A stretch of DNA of 64,000 bases from NCBI RefSeq assembly GCF_963676475.1, contig NZ_OY781106.1, positions 2,604,001 through 2,668,000 on the forward strand, written 5' to 3'. Every line of letters begins with the position of its first letter. Position 1 is the first letter of the stretch. The notes beneath the pieces are model-generated. The model had not been told where the DNA came from, did no database searches, and saw nothing but the letters and a program-made list of their open reading frames with translations. Position numbers and translations under genes: made by a program. The DNA is from an uncultured Celeribacter sp. Lineage in GTDB: Bacteria > Pseudomonadota > Alphaproteobacteria > Rhodobacterales > Rhodobacteraceae. This document shows positions 44,517 through 53,530 of the stretch, one piece after another.

Positions 44517-45200
44517 TTGATCTTTGTCACATATGGGGCCGCCCGCCGCCTCGGCAACCGTCTCTCTCTCATCTTGGTCAAGATTGTCTTGATGAGCCTA
44601 CCCGCGATGGCGGCCGCCGAACCTGTGCGCATCGTGGCGCTCGGTGACAGCCTGACGCAGGGCTACGGGCTTATTCAACAAGACGGGTTCACGGCGCAGA
44701 TGCAAGGCTGGCTCGACGCGCATGAGGCCGAGGCGACCATCGTGAATGCGGGCGTGTCGGGTGACACGACGGCGGGCGGGCTGAGCCGCGTCGAGTGGAC
44801 GTTGACCCCGGATATTGACGGGATGATCGTGGCGCTTGGCGGCAATGATCTGTTGCGCGGGCTCTCGCCCGAGCTGTCGCGGGCCAATTTGACCGGCATT
44901 CTGGAGGCGGCACAGGCGAAAGACATCCCCGTGCTTTTGGTCGGCATGCAGGCCCCCGGAAATTACGGGGCGGACTACAAAGCGCAATTCGATGCGATCT
45001 ACCCGGAACTGGCCGAGGAGTTTGGCACGCTTTATTTCGAGGGTTTCCTGAAACCGCTCACCGACTTGGACACCTGGGAACAGATGCTCAAAACTCATAT
45101 GCAACCCGATGGCATTCACCCGAATGCAACGGGCGTCTCGGTCATTGTCGAGGCGATGGGACCGACGGTTGCCGAACTGGCCGATCTGGCGCGAGAATGA
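44517..45200 (+). CDS. SGNH-family lysophospholipase/arylesterase (TesA-like), TTG start
   Basis: This 227-aa exported hydrolase has a signal peptide (LSLILVKIVLMSLPAMAAA in the first 34 residues), then GDSLTQGYGL with the SGNH nucleophile serine, GGNDLLRGL (block III Asn), and the Asp-His pair in DGIHPNATG. TesA-type enzymes are thioesterase/lysophospholipase L1 or arylesterases. The start is TTG 44517, supported by AGGAGGT 6 nt upstream; no in-frame ATG gives both this spacing and the complete signal. YbbA-YbbP next to TesA is a conserved trio in proteobacteria. Confidence 0.93.
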   Translation: MIFVTYGAARRLGNRLSLILVKIVLMSLPAMAAAEPVRIVALGDSLTQGYGLIQQDGFTAQMQGWLDAHEAEATIVNAGVSGDTTAGGLSRVEWTLTPDIDGMIVALGGNDLLRGLSPELSRANLTGILEAAQAKDIPVLLVGMQAPGNYGADYKAQFDAIYPELAEEFGTLYFEGFLKPLTDLDTWEQMLKTHMQPDGIHPNATGVSVIVEAMGPTVAELADLARE

Positions 45201-45206
45201 ATCCGT

Positions 45207-45365
45207 TCAGGGCTTTGGGTGATCGTCATAATCGCCGGTGAGGATGCGGTTCGCATCCCCATCCGGGTCATCATATTGGCGCGAGCGGATCGACCAGAAG
45301 AACCCCGCAAGCCCGAGCCCGCCGAGAAAAATCGAAATCGGGATGAGATAGACGAGTACGTTCAT
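45207..45365 (-). CDS. ccoS: cbb3 oxidase maturation protein CcoS
   Basis: CcoS is a small inner-membrane protein needed for cofactor insertion into cbb3 oxidase. The 52-aa ORF (MNVLVYLIPISIFLGGLGLA, then FFWSIRSRQYDDPDGDANRI) has one membrane helix and the family motif WSIRSRQYDDPDGD. ATG 45365 overlaps the ccoI stop by 4 nt. It closes the ccoGHIS operon on the minus strand. Easily missed because it is below 60 aa. Confidence 0.93.
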   Translation of the reverse strand: MNVLVYLIPISIFLGGLGLAGFFWSIRSRQYDDPDGDANRILTGDYDDHPKP

Positions 45366-47539
45366 GGTTTTCCTCTGAGGCGCAAAGCATTGAGCGACAC
45401 AGTGATCGAGCTGAACGACATCGCCAAGGCGGCGGCCAAAGGCGTGGCAAAACCGGCCAGTGCAATCGGCACAGCAATCAGGTTGTAAAGCGTCGCGATG
45501 TTGAAGTTTTCCTTGATCCGCTTTGTGGCGGAGACGGCGACCTGCGTGGCCTCGCCCAGTGGGGCCAGCGTTTTGCCCAAAAGCACCATGTCGGAGACGA
45601 CCCGCGTCGCTTCCAAAGCAGAGGCCGGCGAGATCGACACATGGGCGGCGGCCAGTGCTGCGGTGTCGTTGAGACCATCGCCCACCATCAGAACCTTGCG
45701 ACCAGAGCGGGTCAATTCGCCGACGCGCAGGGCTTTGGTCTCCGGCAGGCATTCCGCATCCCAGGCTTCGATCCCGATCCGTTTGGCAATGTCGGCCACG
45801 GCGGCGGGCGCATCGCCGGAGAGCAGGACCACATCCTTGCCCTGACGTTTCAGCGCGGCAACCGCCTCGGCGGCACCCTCGCGCAGGTGATCGACGAAGG
45901 CAAAGGCAACCGGGGCCTCCTCACCAATCTTGAGATAAGTGGCGGTTTGAGACAGAGCCTCAGCGCCGAGCCACGTGGCACGGCCAAGACGCACGGGTTC
46001 GCCGTTCAACGCGCCCTCAACGCCCTGCCCCGGCACTTCGCGAATGTTGGTCACATTGGCCGCGATCACATCGGCGGCGCGGGTGGCGTCATAAAGCGCG
46101 GCGGACAAAGGATGCGCAGAACCCGCGGCCAAGGCCATCGCCACGCCACGTGCCTGCGGCGGAATCTCGCGGAGGTTCGACAGCTCCGGCTTGCCTTCTG
46201 TCAAGGTGCCGGTCTTGTCGAAAACCACCGTGTCGACTTCGGCCAGACGCTCAAGCGCGGTGGCGGATTTGATCAGCATCCCCGCGCGGAACAGCCGCCC
46301 CGAAGCGGCGGTGGTCACGGCGGGCACGGCGAGACCCAACGCGCAAGGACAGGTGATGATCAGAACCGCAACCGCGATGTTCAAAGAGTGACGCACATCG
46401 CCCGTAGCGATCATCCAGCCGATGAAGGCCGCGAGCGACAGGATATGCACGGCAGGCGCATAAATCTGCGCCGCGCGGTCCGCCAAAGAGGTGTATTTGT
46501 TGCGCGAGGTTTCCGCCATGGCGACGAGATCGGCCATGCGGTGCAGCGAGCTGTCTTCGCCCGCGGCGGTGACTTTCACCACCAGCGGCCCAGTCAGATT
46601 GACCTCGCCTGCTGACACGATGGTATCAAGGCCAGCTTCGACCGGGAGGCTTTCACCAGTCAGCAAAGAACGGTCCAGCTCGGAGGCGCCTTCGACGACG
46701 ATGCCGTCCACCGGCACGCGCGCGCCGGGCACGACGCGGACCAACGTGCCTTTCGCCAGATCGGTGATCGACACCACCGTGCCGTCGGCCAAGGTGGCGC
46801 GGGGCACTTCGAGCGCGGCAAGTTCTTCGGCGGCGGAACGCGCCACGGAGCGGGTGCGGTAGTCGAGATAGCGCCCGGCCAGAAGGAAGAACGTCAAGGA
46901 CAGCGCCGCATCGAAATAGGCGTGGCGCCCGGATTCCATCGTCTCAAACAAAGACATGCCGCCCGCCAAAAGAATCGCGAGCGAAATCGGCACATCCATG
47001 TTGAGCCGCCTGGCCTTCAGCGCGGTCCAGGCGGAGCCGAAGAACGGCTGCGCGGCATAGGCAATCGCGGGCAAGGCGATGGCGGCGGAGATCCAGTGGA
47101 ACATGTCGCGGGTGACATCGGAGGCGCCGGACCAGACCGCGATGGACAGGAGCATCACGTTCATCATCGCGAAACCCGAGACCGCGATACGGGTCAGGAT
47201 GGCGCGGCCTTTCTTGTCCGTCTCGGTGGCGGAAATCGCACCCGCGTCCAGTTCATAGGCCTCGTAACCTGCGCGGGTCAGCGCGCCGATCAGCGTGTCG
47301 ACGGAGACGTCTTCGTCGGCCTCAACCTGCGCGCGTTTCAGGGTCAGGTTGACCCGTGCGGCGCGCACGCCCGGCTGTTTCGTCAACTCGCGCTCGACAC
47401 CCGAGATACAGGCCGCGCAGTAGATCGCAGGCAGCGACAGAACGAAACGCGTGTCACGCACATCGCGCGCATGCGCCGCCTCTTCGGCGGCGGGGGCGGC
47501 GACACAGGCCGGACAGGCCGAGATTTGGACCTCAGACAT
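45362..47539 (-). CDS. ccoI: Copper-translocating P1B-type ATPase CcoI/FixI
   Basis: CcoI exports or delivers copper for the CuB site of cbb3 oxidase. The 725-aa protein has an N-terminal cysteine-rich/HMA region (SACPACVA and YCAACISG), eight predicted helices, the CPC ion motif in LIITCPCALGLAVP, the phosphorylation motif FDKTGTLTEG and the hinge MVGDGLNDTAALAAA. It lies between ccoH and ccoS, as in the usual ccoGHIS or fixGHIS order. Confidence 0.96.
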   Translation of the reverse strand: MSEVQISACPACVAAPAAEEAAHARDVRDTRFVLSLPAIYCAACISGVERELTKQPGVRAARVNLTLKRAQVEADEDVSVDTLIGALTRAGYEAYELDAGAISATETDKKGRAILTRIAVSGFAMMNVMLLSIAVWSGASDVTRDMFHWISAAIALPAIAYAAQPFFGSAWTALKARRLNMDVPISLAILLAGGMSLFETMESGRHAYFDAALSLTFFLLAGRYLDYRTRSVARSAAEELAALEVPRATLADGTVVSITDLAKGTLVRVVPGARVPVDGIVVEGASELDRSLLTGESLPVEAGLDTIVSAGEVNLTGPLVVKVTAAGEDSSLHRMADLVAMAETSRNKYTSLADRAAQIYAPAVHILSLAAFIGWMIATGDVRHSLNIAVAVLIITCPCALGLAVPAVTTAASGRLFRAGMLIKSATALERLAEVDTVVFDKTGTLTEGKPELSNLREIPPQARGVAMALAAGSAHPLSAALYDATRAADVIAANVTNIREVPGQGVEGALNGEPVRLGRATWLGAEALSQTATYLKIGEEAPVAFAFVDHLREGAAEAVAALKRQGKDVVLLSGDAPAAVADIAKRIGIEAWDAECLPETKALRVGELTRSGRKVLMVGDGLNDTAALAAAHVSISPASALEATRVVSDMVLLGKTLAPLGEATQVAVSATKRIKENFNIATLYNLIAVPIALAGFATPLAAALAMSFSSITVSLNALRLRGKP

Positions 47540-47555
47540 GCTTGGTCTCCCGCGT

Positions 47556-48014
47556 TCAGCGCTTCACATGAATGACGATGCGCTGGGTGAAATGTGTGCC
47601 ATCGACGGCTTTCGCGACCATGCGGTAGTTCCAATTGCCCTCGGCCAACATGCCGGTTTTGGCCACGTAAGCCTCGCCGTTGAACACGAACTCCGGGTCT
47701 TGGTCGTCCACCACGGTGGTCGCACGTCCCAGGGTGCCGCTGATCTCGGCGACCTCGACGGGGTTGCCCTCCGCATCGCGGATGTAGACGAAAAGGTTCT
47801 CCTGATCATCCACCGCCTCGACGGTCCAACCCAAAGCTTCCTGAGCCTCTTTGTCGCGGTTAAAGGTCTGGGACACGCCATAGGAGTTGGCGGTTTCGAG
47901 GCCCGGAAAGGTCTTCACGGCCTGAACGGCCATGAAGATGTTGACACCGATGATGATGGCAAAGGCCGACACCGTAATGATGAGGACGTGTTTACCGGTG
48001 ATTTCGCGTGCCAT
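47556..48014 (-). CDS. ccoH: cbb3 oxidase assembly protein CcoH/FixH
   Basis: CcoH is a 152-aa inner-membrane protein with one N-terminal helix (about residues 10-32, HVLIITVSAFAIIIGVNIFM) and a periplasmic domain (ANSYGVSQTFNRDKEAQEAL) typical of FixH. It takes part in assembly or copper delivery to cbb3 oxidase. It lies 3 nt after ccoG and 16 nt before ccoI. The end motif FTQRIVIHVKR is usual for the family. Confidence 0.95.
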   Translation of the reverse strand: MAREITGKHVLIITVSAFAIIIGVNIFMAVQAVKTFPGLETANSYGVSQTFNRDKEAQEALGWTVEAVDDQENLFVYIRDAEGNPVEVAEISGTLGRATTVVDDQDPEFVFNGEAYVAKTGMLAEGNWNYRMVAKAVDGTHFTQRIVIHVKR

Positions 48015-48017
48015 ATT

Positions 48018-49463
48018 TTACTGTCCTCGCCCATTGAACACCGAGTCGACGGAGACGCGTTCGTTGGACACATCGTCTTCGACCCAGAATGTGAACTCCG
48101 TGCGGTCGGACATCGCGGGCTCAGAGCCTGCGGGGGCTTCGACATAGGCGCGCACGATCCGCATTTCGTCGGCATTCACCGGGATCGTGTCGCCCGCATC
48201 CGTATCGGAATCCTGCAACGTCACCGTCAGAGTATCGTTGCCAGTGACACTAACATGGAACTCACGGGTTTCGCCATGCTTGTTGCGCAGACGCAGGTCG
48301 TAAATATTGCGGATCGCGCCATCGGATTGCAGGACGTAGGTCGGGTTGCGCACCGGCGCCACGGTCATGTCGATGTCAGCCCGAATGAAGAGCGCGAACA
48401 GCAAAGCAAAGCCAACGCCGGACCAGAGCACCGTGTAGAGAATGGTGCGCGGGCGGAAGATATGTTTCCAGACGGGCTTCGGTGCCTCGCCGGCAACTTC
48501 GCGCGGTTCATCGGTCAGCGCCATGTAGTCGATGAGGCCGCGCGGCTTGCCGATCTTGTCCATCATCTCGTCACAGGCGTCGATGCAGAGCGCACAGGTG
48601 ATGCACTCAAGCTGTTGCCCGTCGCGAATGTCGATGCCCATCGGGCAAACGTTCACACAGGCCATACAGTCGATACAATCGCCCAGGTTCTCCGCGCCAG
48701 CGCCCTTGCGGTGCTTGCCGCGCGGCTCACCGCGCCAGTGACGGTAACCGACAACCAGCGTGTCTTCATCCATCATCGCGGCCTGAATCCGCGGCCAGGG
48801 GCAGGCGTAGATACAGATTTGCTCGCGTGCGATGGCGCCAAAGAAGACGGTCGTCGCCGTCAGGATGAGCATGGTCAGATAGGCCACGGGATGGGCCTGT
48901 CCGGTCACCAGATCCACCAAAAGCGTCGGCGCATCGGTGAAATAGAACACCCAGGCCCCGCCGGTGGCCAAACCGATCAGAACCCAAGAGAGGTATTTAA
49001 TCGCCCGCAGGCGGACTTTGCGGAAATCCCATTTCTTTTGGCGATGCAGGCGCAGACGCGCGTTGCGGTCGCCTTCGATCCAGCGTTCGACCAGAATGAA
49101 CAGATCGGTCCAGACGGTTTGCGGGCAGGCATAGCCACACCAGACACGCCCAGCGGCGGAGGTAAACAGGAACAGGCCAAGCCCCGCCATGATCAAGAGA
49201 CCGGCGATGAAATAGAATTCATGCGGCCAGATCTCGATCCAGAAGAAGAAAAAGCGACGGTTGGCCATGTCGATCAGGATCGCCTGATCCGGCAACTCGG
49301 GGCCACGATTCCAGCGAATCCATGGCGAGAGATAATAAATCCCCAGCGTGATCGCCATGATGATCCATTTGAGATTCCGAAACTTGCCCTTCACACGACG
49401 CGGGAAAACCGGCTCACGGGAGGCATAGAGTTTTTCTTCGGGGGGGGTGTCGGTAGAGCTCAT
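48018..49463 (-). CDS. ccoG: cbb3 oxidase accessory protein CcoG/FixG (RdxA-type)
   Basis: CcoG is a membrane protein with a ferredoxin-type domain that reduces Cu(II) during cbb3 assembly. The 481-aa form starts at ATG 49463 (MSSTDTPPEEKLYASREPVF); an ATG six codons upstream is possible. Several helices are followed by GYACPQTVWTDLF, YACPWPRIQAAM, the 4Fe-4S sets CIDCMACVNVCP and CITCALCIDACD, and a C-terminal Ig-like domain (REFHVSVTGNDTLTVTLQDS). It is the first gene of ccoGHIS, 65 nt downstream of an FNR box. Confidence 0.96.
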   Translation of the reverse strand: MSSTDTPPEEKLYASREPVFPRRVKGKFRNLKWIIMAITLGIYYLSPWIRWNRGPELPDQAILIDMANRRFFFFWIEIWPHEFYFIAGLLIMAGLGLFLFTSAAGRVWCGYACPQTVWTDLFILVERWIEGDRNARLRLHRQKKWDFRKVRLRAIKYLSWVLIGLATGGAWVFYFTDAPTLLVDLVTGQAHPVAYLTMLILTATTVFFGAIAREQICIYACPWPRIQAAMMDEDTLVVGYRHWRGEPRGKHRKGAGAENLGDCIDCMACVNVCPMGIDIRDGQQLECITCALCIDACDEMMDKIGKPRGLIDYMALTDEPREVAGEAPKPVWKHIFRPRTILYTVLWSGVGFALLFALFIRADIDMTVAPVRNPTYVLQSDGAIRNIYDLRLRNKHGETREFHVSVTGNDTLTVTLQDSDTDAGDTIPVNADEMRIVRAYVEAPAGSEPAMSDRTEFTFWVEDDVSNERVSVDSVFNGRGQ

Positions 49464-49527
49464 GGAGCATTGCCTTTTCACACTGTTCGCGTTTGCACCT
49501 TATTGCGGGCGAGGGGTTTACAGAGCC

Positions 49528-49541
49528 TTGATGTGAATCAA
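49528..49541. promoter_or_regulatory. FNR/FnrL box upstream of ccoG
   Basis: TTGATGTGAATCAA is a perfect TTGAT-N4-ATCAA FNR consensus, 65 bp upstream of the ccoG start. It suggests induction at low oxygen by the FnrL encoded at 54441-55181. Confidence 0.85.
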
Positions 49542-49638
49542 ACTTTTGTGAGCCCGACGCAAAGATGCATCAAAAACGCGCCTATTGCCTGCGACATCCT
49601 GCCTCATACGAGCGGGCACATCACGACGATTCTGAATG

Positions 49639-49670
49639 AAAAAGCCGCGGCGCTGATATGCCGCGGCTTT
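49639..49670 (-). terminator. Terminator of the ccoNOQP operon
   Basis: AAAGCCGCGG (49641-49650) and CCGCGGCTTT (49661-49670) form a perfect 10-bp stem with a 10-nt loop. On the minus strand it is followed by a T-rich stretch (TTTTTC). It lies about 90 nt after the ccoP stop at 49761. Confidence 0.8.
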
Positions 49671-49760
49671 CAAAATTTGTGGACACCGACCCCGAAGAAA
49701 CGCGCGAACAGGATCAAGGGCCGGTGCCGCAACCCGGACGTCACCGCCCGGATGCCGGTG

Positions 49761-50639
49761 TTATTGACCGCCGCCCAACTGGTGGACGTAGAGCGCGGCT
49801 GCGTTCACTTCGGCCTGCGTCAGACGCTGACCCCAAGCGGGCATCACGCCGAAACGAGCGTAATAGACCGTCTCATAGATCGTGTCGTGATCGCCACCGT
49901 AGAGCCAGATGGCATCGGTCAGGTTCGGTGCACCTTGGTAGATGTCGCCGGTGCCGTCTTCGCCGTGGCAGGAGGCGCAGTTGTATTCGAACACTTCTGC
50001 GCCAGCGGCCGCGAGATCGACATCATAGGTGCCACCCACGAGGTTGGTGCCGTCGCCTTCGGGATCGGACAGAGACATGGCGAAAGCCACGGCCTGATCG
50101 ATTTCCTCATCGGTCAGCAACTCGTCGGCGCCGAATTTCGGCATCTCGGAGTAGCGGGCCTCATCGGTTTCGTTACGAACACCGTGCTGGACGGTATAGG
50201 CCACCTCGTCGATGGTGCCGCCCCAAAGCCAGTCGTTGTCCAACAGGTTCGGGTAGCCAACGTTACCGGCGGCACCGGAACCGTGACACTGCGAACAGTT
50301 GGCCCGGAACACGGCAGCGCCCATGTTCACACCGTAGTTGTGCACATCGGAACCGACCTCGATCGTCGTGATGTCGGCTGCGGCCAGTTCGGCGTTCACG
50401 GCCGCGTTCATCTCCTCGAAAGAGGCGATTTTGTCGGCCACTTCGGCGCGGGTCGACCAGCCGAGCATCCCGGCAGTGGCACCTTTGACCAGCGGCCATG
50501 CGGGCATGGCGATGGTGTAGGCAATGCCCCAGACGATACAGATGTACCAGATGATCAGCCACCAGCGCGGGAGCGGGTTGTTGAGTTCCTCAATACCGTC
50601 CCACGAGTGGCCTGTGGTTTCCACGTCTTTCTTGCTCAT
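49761..50639 (-). CDS. ccoP: cbb3-type cytochrome c oxidase subunit III, CcoP
   Basis: CcoP is the dihaem cytochrome c subunit that feeds electrons to CcoN. The 292-aa protein has an N-terminal membrane helix (about residues 27-50, WWLIIWYICIVWGIAYTIA) and two haem c motifs, CSQCH (115-119) and CASCH (221-225), each in a mono-haem domain. It is the last gene of ccoNOQP. Its ATG overlaps the ccoQ stop by 3 nt. Confidence 0.97.
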   Translation of the reverse strand: MSKKDVETTGHSWDGIEELNNPLPRWWLIIWYICIVWGIAYTIAMPAWPLVKGATAGMLGWSTRAEVADKIASFEEMNAAVNAELAAADITTIEVGSDVHNYGVNMGAAVFRANCSQCHGSGAAGNVGYPNLLDNDWLWGGTIDEVAYTVQHGVRNETDEARYSEMPKFGADELLTDEEIDQAVAFAMSLSDPEGDGTNLVGGTYDVDLAAAGAEVFEYNCASCHGEDGTGDIYQGAPNLTDAIWLYGGDHDTIYETVYYARFGVMPAWGQRLTQAEVNAAALYVHQLGGGQ

Positions 50640-50815
50640 GTCCTCGCCTCCTTTTCGGCGGGTTTGTCTTCATGCCGGAAGATGATATCGGCCGTGTCAC
50701 GGTGTTCCTTGCGCGAGCCCGGGCGAAACGCCCAGAACACGACGCCCATAAAGAACATGAACATGGCCAAAAGCACCCAGCTGTCGGCAAATTCGCGAAG
50801 GATGTGATAATCCAT
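50636..50815 (-). CDS. ccoQ: cbb3-type cytochrome c oxidase subunit IV, CcoQ
   Basis: CcoQ is a small single-helix membrane subunit that stabilises the oxidase. The 59-aa ORF from ATG 50815 reads MDYHILREFADSWVLLAMFM, then FFMGVVFWAFRPGSRKEHRD, with one helix (about residues 13-30) and the family motif FRPGSR. It lies between ccoO and ccoP, 12 nt after ccoO. It is short enough to be missed by length cut-offs. Confidence 0.95.
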   Translation of the reverse strand: MDYHILREFADSWVLLAMFMFFMGVVFWAFRPGSRKEHRDTADIIFRHEDKPAEKEART

Positions 50816-50827
50816 CTCATCAGCTCC

Positions 50828-51553
50828 TTAGCGAGAGGCGTCGGGCGTGAAGGTCGAGAAATCGACCAGCGTTCCGAGCATCTGCATATAGGCGATGAGC
50901 GCATCCATTTCCGTGATTCCGTCCTGACCGTCGAAGTTCGACACGACAGCGCCGGGGTAGCGTTCCAGAAGACCGTCCGTATCGGCCCACACATCCACCT
51001 GCGTTTCGAAATCTTCCTTCGCCAGCTCAATCATCTCGTCGGTGTAAGGCACACCTACGATCCGATGCGCGGACAACAGATCCTCGATATATTCGCCATC
51101 AATGTAACGATCGGCGAGGAACCCGTATTTCGGCATCACCGATTCCGGGACCACGGATTGCGGGTTGGTGAGGTGATCCACATGCCAGGCGTCCGAATAG
51201 CGACCGCCCACACGGGCAAGGTCGGGACCGGTACGCTTGGAGCCCCACTGGAACGGGTGATCGTATTTCGATTCCGCCGCCAGAGAGTAGTGACCGTAAC
51301 GTTCCACCTCGTCACGCATCGGGCGGATCATCTGCGAGTGACAGACATAGCAGCCTTCACGCACGTAGATTTCCCGACCGGTGAGCTCCAAGGGCGAGTA
51401 GGGGCGCACACCCTCTACATCCTCGATGGTGTTTTCCAGGTAGAACAGCGGAGCGATCTCGACGATCCCGCCCACGGTGACGACCAGAAGGGCGCCGACC
51501 ATGAGAAGCGTTCCGTTAGTTTCGATGATCTTATGCTTATCAATGAGAGCCAT
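50828..51553 (-). CDS. ccoO: cbb3-type cytochrome c oxidase subunit II, CcoO
   Basis: CcoO is the mono-haem cytochrome c subunit, 241 aa. It has an N-terminal helix (about residues 14-35) and the haem motif CYVCH (68-72), preceded by GREIYVREG and followed by SQMIRPMRDE, all strongly conserved. The distal Met ligand is probably in the VPESVMPKYGFL segment. It lies 15 nt after ccoN. Confidence 0.97.
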   Translation of the reverse strand: MALIDKHKIIETNGTLLMVGALLVVTVGGIVEIAPLFYLENTIEDVEGVRPYSPLELTGREIYVREGCYVCHSQMIRPMRDEVERYGHYSLAAESKYDHPFQWGSKRTGPDLARVGGRYSDAWHVDHLTNPQSVVPESVMPKYGFLADRYIDGEYIEDLLSAHRIVGVPYTDEMIELAKEDFETQVDVWADTDGLLERYPGAVVSNFDGQDGITEMDALIAYMQMLGTLVDFSTFTPDASR

Positions 51554-51568
51554 ATTCGAAACCCTCCC

Positions 51569-53164
51569 TTATTCGGCCGGCACGGCAGCAGCTTCATCCG
51601 CTTTCACGGGGCTGCGACGCACGGTCATGACGAGGTTGTAGCACATGATGATCGAGCCGGTGAGGTAGAGCACCCCGCCCAAAGCACGCACCACATACAT
51701 CGGATGTTTGGCGGACACGGTGTCGGCGAAAGCGTTCACGAGGAAGCCTTGGCTGTCGACTTCGCGCCACATCAGGCCTTCCATGATACCGGTCACCCAC
51801 ATCGACGCGGCGTAGAGTACGATGCCGATGGTGGCGAGCCAGAAGTGCCAGGACACGAGACCGAGCGAATAGAGACGCTCACGGTTCCACAAACGCGGCA
51901 CGAGGAAGTACAGAGCCCCGAAGGTGATCATGCCGTTCCAGCCCAGAGCACCGGAGTGCACGTGACCGATGGTCCAGTCGGTGTAGTGAGACAGCGAGTT
52001 CACAGCCCGGATCGACATCATCGGACCTTCAAAGGTCGACATGCCGTAGAAGCCAACGGAAATCACCATCATACGGATCACCGGATCGGTCCGCAGTTTG
52101 TCCCATGCGCCCGAAAGCGTCATCAGGCCGTTGATCATCCCGCCCCAGGACGGCATCCACAGGATCACGGAGAACACCATGCCCAGCGTCGAGGCCCAGT
52201 CAGGCAGCGCGGTGTAGTGCAGGTGGTGCGGGCCAGCCCAGATGTAGATGAAGATCAGCGCCCAGAAGTGGATGATCGACAGTTTATAGGAGAACACCGG
52301 ACGTTCGGCTTGTTTCGGCACGAAATAGTACATCATGCCCAGGAAGCCTGCGGTCAGGAAGAAGCCCACGGCGTTGTGGCCGTACCACCACTGCGTCATC
52401 GCGTCCTGAACGCCGGACATCACCATGACAGAGCGCGAGCCCAGGAAGGAGATCGGAATCGCCAGATTGTTGACGATGTGCAGCATCGCGATGGTGATGA
52501 TGAAGGACAGGTAGAACCAGTTGGCAACGTAGATGTGCTTTTCTTTCCGCTTGAAGATCGTGCCCATGAAGGCCAGCAGATAAGCCACCCAAACGATGGT
52601 CAGCCACAGGTCGATGTACCATTCCGGCTCAGCGTATTCTTTCGACTGGGTCACACCCATCAGGTAGCCGGTTGCGGCCAGCACGATGAAAAGGTTGTAG
52701 CCCCAGAACACGAACCAGCCGAGATTGCCGCCCCAAAGACGCGCCGCCGAGGTGCGCTGCACCACGTAGAAAGAGGACGCGATCAAGGCGTTGCCGCCAA
52801 AGGCGAAAATCACCGCGGAGGTGTGCAGCGGGCGCAAACGCCCGAAGTTGCCGTGACCCTGCAGGAACTCGAAGTTCAACTGCGGGAAAGCAAGCTGGAA
52901 GGCAATGAACGTCCCCGCGAGGAAGCCCACAACGCCCCAGCCGGCGGTGGCGATGACACCGGCGCGCACAACGCCGTCAAGATAGCCGGTCGGCGCCGGT
53001 TTGACGTCACCCGTCGTGCGCAGGGTGTAGATAAAGGTGATGGCCGCTGCGGCCATAAAGATGAGCGCGTGCACCTGATAGGCAAAATCACGCCCGTAGT
53101 TTGCGGCAAGGCCAAAGAGAATCACGGCGATCCCCAGCACTGCCAGCTTGATATAGTTCCACAT
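51569..53164 (-). CDS. ccoN: cbb3-type cytochrome c oxidase subunit I, CcoN
   Basis: CcoN is the catalytic haem-copper subunit with haem b, haem b3 and CuB, responsible for high-affinity oxygen reduction and proton pumping. The 531-aa protein has about 12 helices. Conserved histidines lie in RLRPLHTSAVIFAFGG, YGHNAVGFFLTAGFLG (including His and the cross-linked Tyr), HFWALIFIYIWAGPHHLHYT and IGHVHSGALGWNG. It is the first gene of ccoNOQP, 106 nt downstream of an FNR box. Confidence 0.98.
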   Translation of the reverse strand: MWNYIKLAVLGIAVILFGLAANYGRDFAYQVHALIFMAAAAITFIYTLRTTGDVKPAPTGYLDGVVRAGVIATAGWGVVGFLAGTFIAFQLAFPQLNFEFLQGHGNFGRLRPLHTSAVIFAFGGNALIASSFYVVQRTSAARLWGGNLGWFVFWGYNLFIVLAATGYLMGVTQSKEYAEPEWYIDLWLTIVWVAYLLAFMGTIFKRKEKHIYVANWFYLSFIITIAMLHIVNNLAIPISFLGSRSVMVMSGVQDAMTQWWYGHNAVGFFLTAGFLGMMYYFVPKQAERPVFSYKLSIIHFWALIFIYIWAGPHHLHYTALPDWASTLGMVFSVILWMPSWGGMINGLMTLSGAWDKLRTDPVIRMMVISVGFYGMSTFEGPMMSIRAVNSLSHYTDWTIGHVHSGALGWNGMITFGALYFLVPRLWNRERLYSLGLVSWHFWLATIGIVLYAASMWVTGIMEGLMWREVDSQGFLVNAFADTVSAKHPMYVVRALGGVLYLTGSIIMCYNLVMTVRRSPVKADEAAAVPAE

Positions 53165-53270
53165 GTTGCGTCCCTTCGTTCATTCGCCCTGTTCTTTGGG
53201 CATAGTCGTCCCGCGTTCGACCCACGGGTGCCGACAGTGAGCGGTTTGTCTCACATCTCTGTTACCAGCC

Positions 53271-53284
53271 TTGATCTGAGTCAA
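53271..53284. promoter_or_regulatory. FNR/FnrL box upstream of ccoN
   Basis: TTGATCTGAGTCAA matches TTGAT-N4-ATCAA at 9 of 10 positions and lies 107 bp upstream of the ccoN start. Confidence 0.8.
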
Positions 53285-53451
53285 AACACTCACATTTACG
53301 ATTTTTCTGCGTCAAATTCCCAGTCTCTCTCTGTCGAACCGCGATGATCCGTCGCAGCCCTATTCGCAGGACAATTCTGCCCTCTCTCAGCCATTTCACA
53401 AAGGCAAAATGCAACCCTCACGTGCACAAATCGTAAAGAGGGGTATTTTTG

Positions 53452-53465
53452 TTGATCTCAATCAA
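53452..53465. promoter_or_regulatory. FNR/FnrL box upstream of the universal stress gene
   Basis: TTGATCTCAATCAA is a perfect FNR consensus, 66 bp upstream of ATG 53531. It is well placed for activation near position -41.5 of a promoter that would start roughly 25 bp before the gene. Confidence 0.82.
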
Positions 53466-53530
53466 TGCGATACTCACTGAATGGACTCATGATCTGTTCA
53501 GAAACGATAGATACGCGAATGGAGGCGGAC

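Larger units (their letters stand above)
53165..53530. other. Divergent intergenic region between ccoN and the universal stress gene
   Basis: This 366-nt region holds two FNR-type boxes (53271-53284 and 53452-53465), one suited to each divergent gene. No RNA gene or ORF was recognised in between. Confidence 0.6.

Noticed and set aside
47451..50807. 1118-codon plus-strand frame over ccoI, ccoH, ccoG and ccoP
   Set aside because: It is antisense to four conserved cco genes and has His/Asp/Gly/Arg-rich low-complexity sequence typical of shadows.
50672..53347. 891-codon plus-strand frame over ccoQ, ccoO and ccoN
   Set aside because: Antisense shadow; no recognisable domain, no ribosome site, and composition biased to His, Gly and Val.
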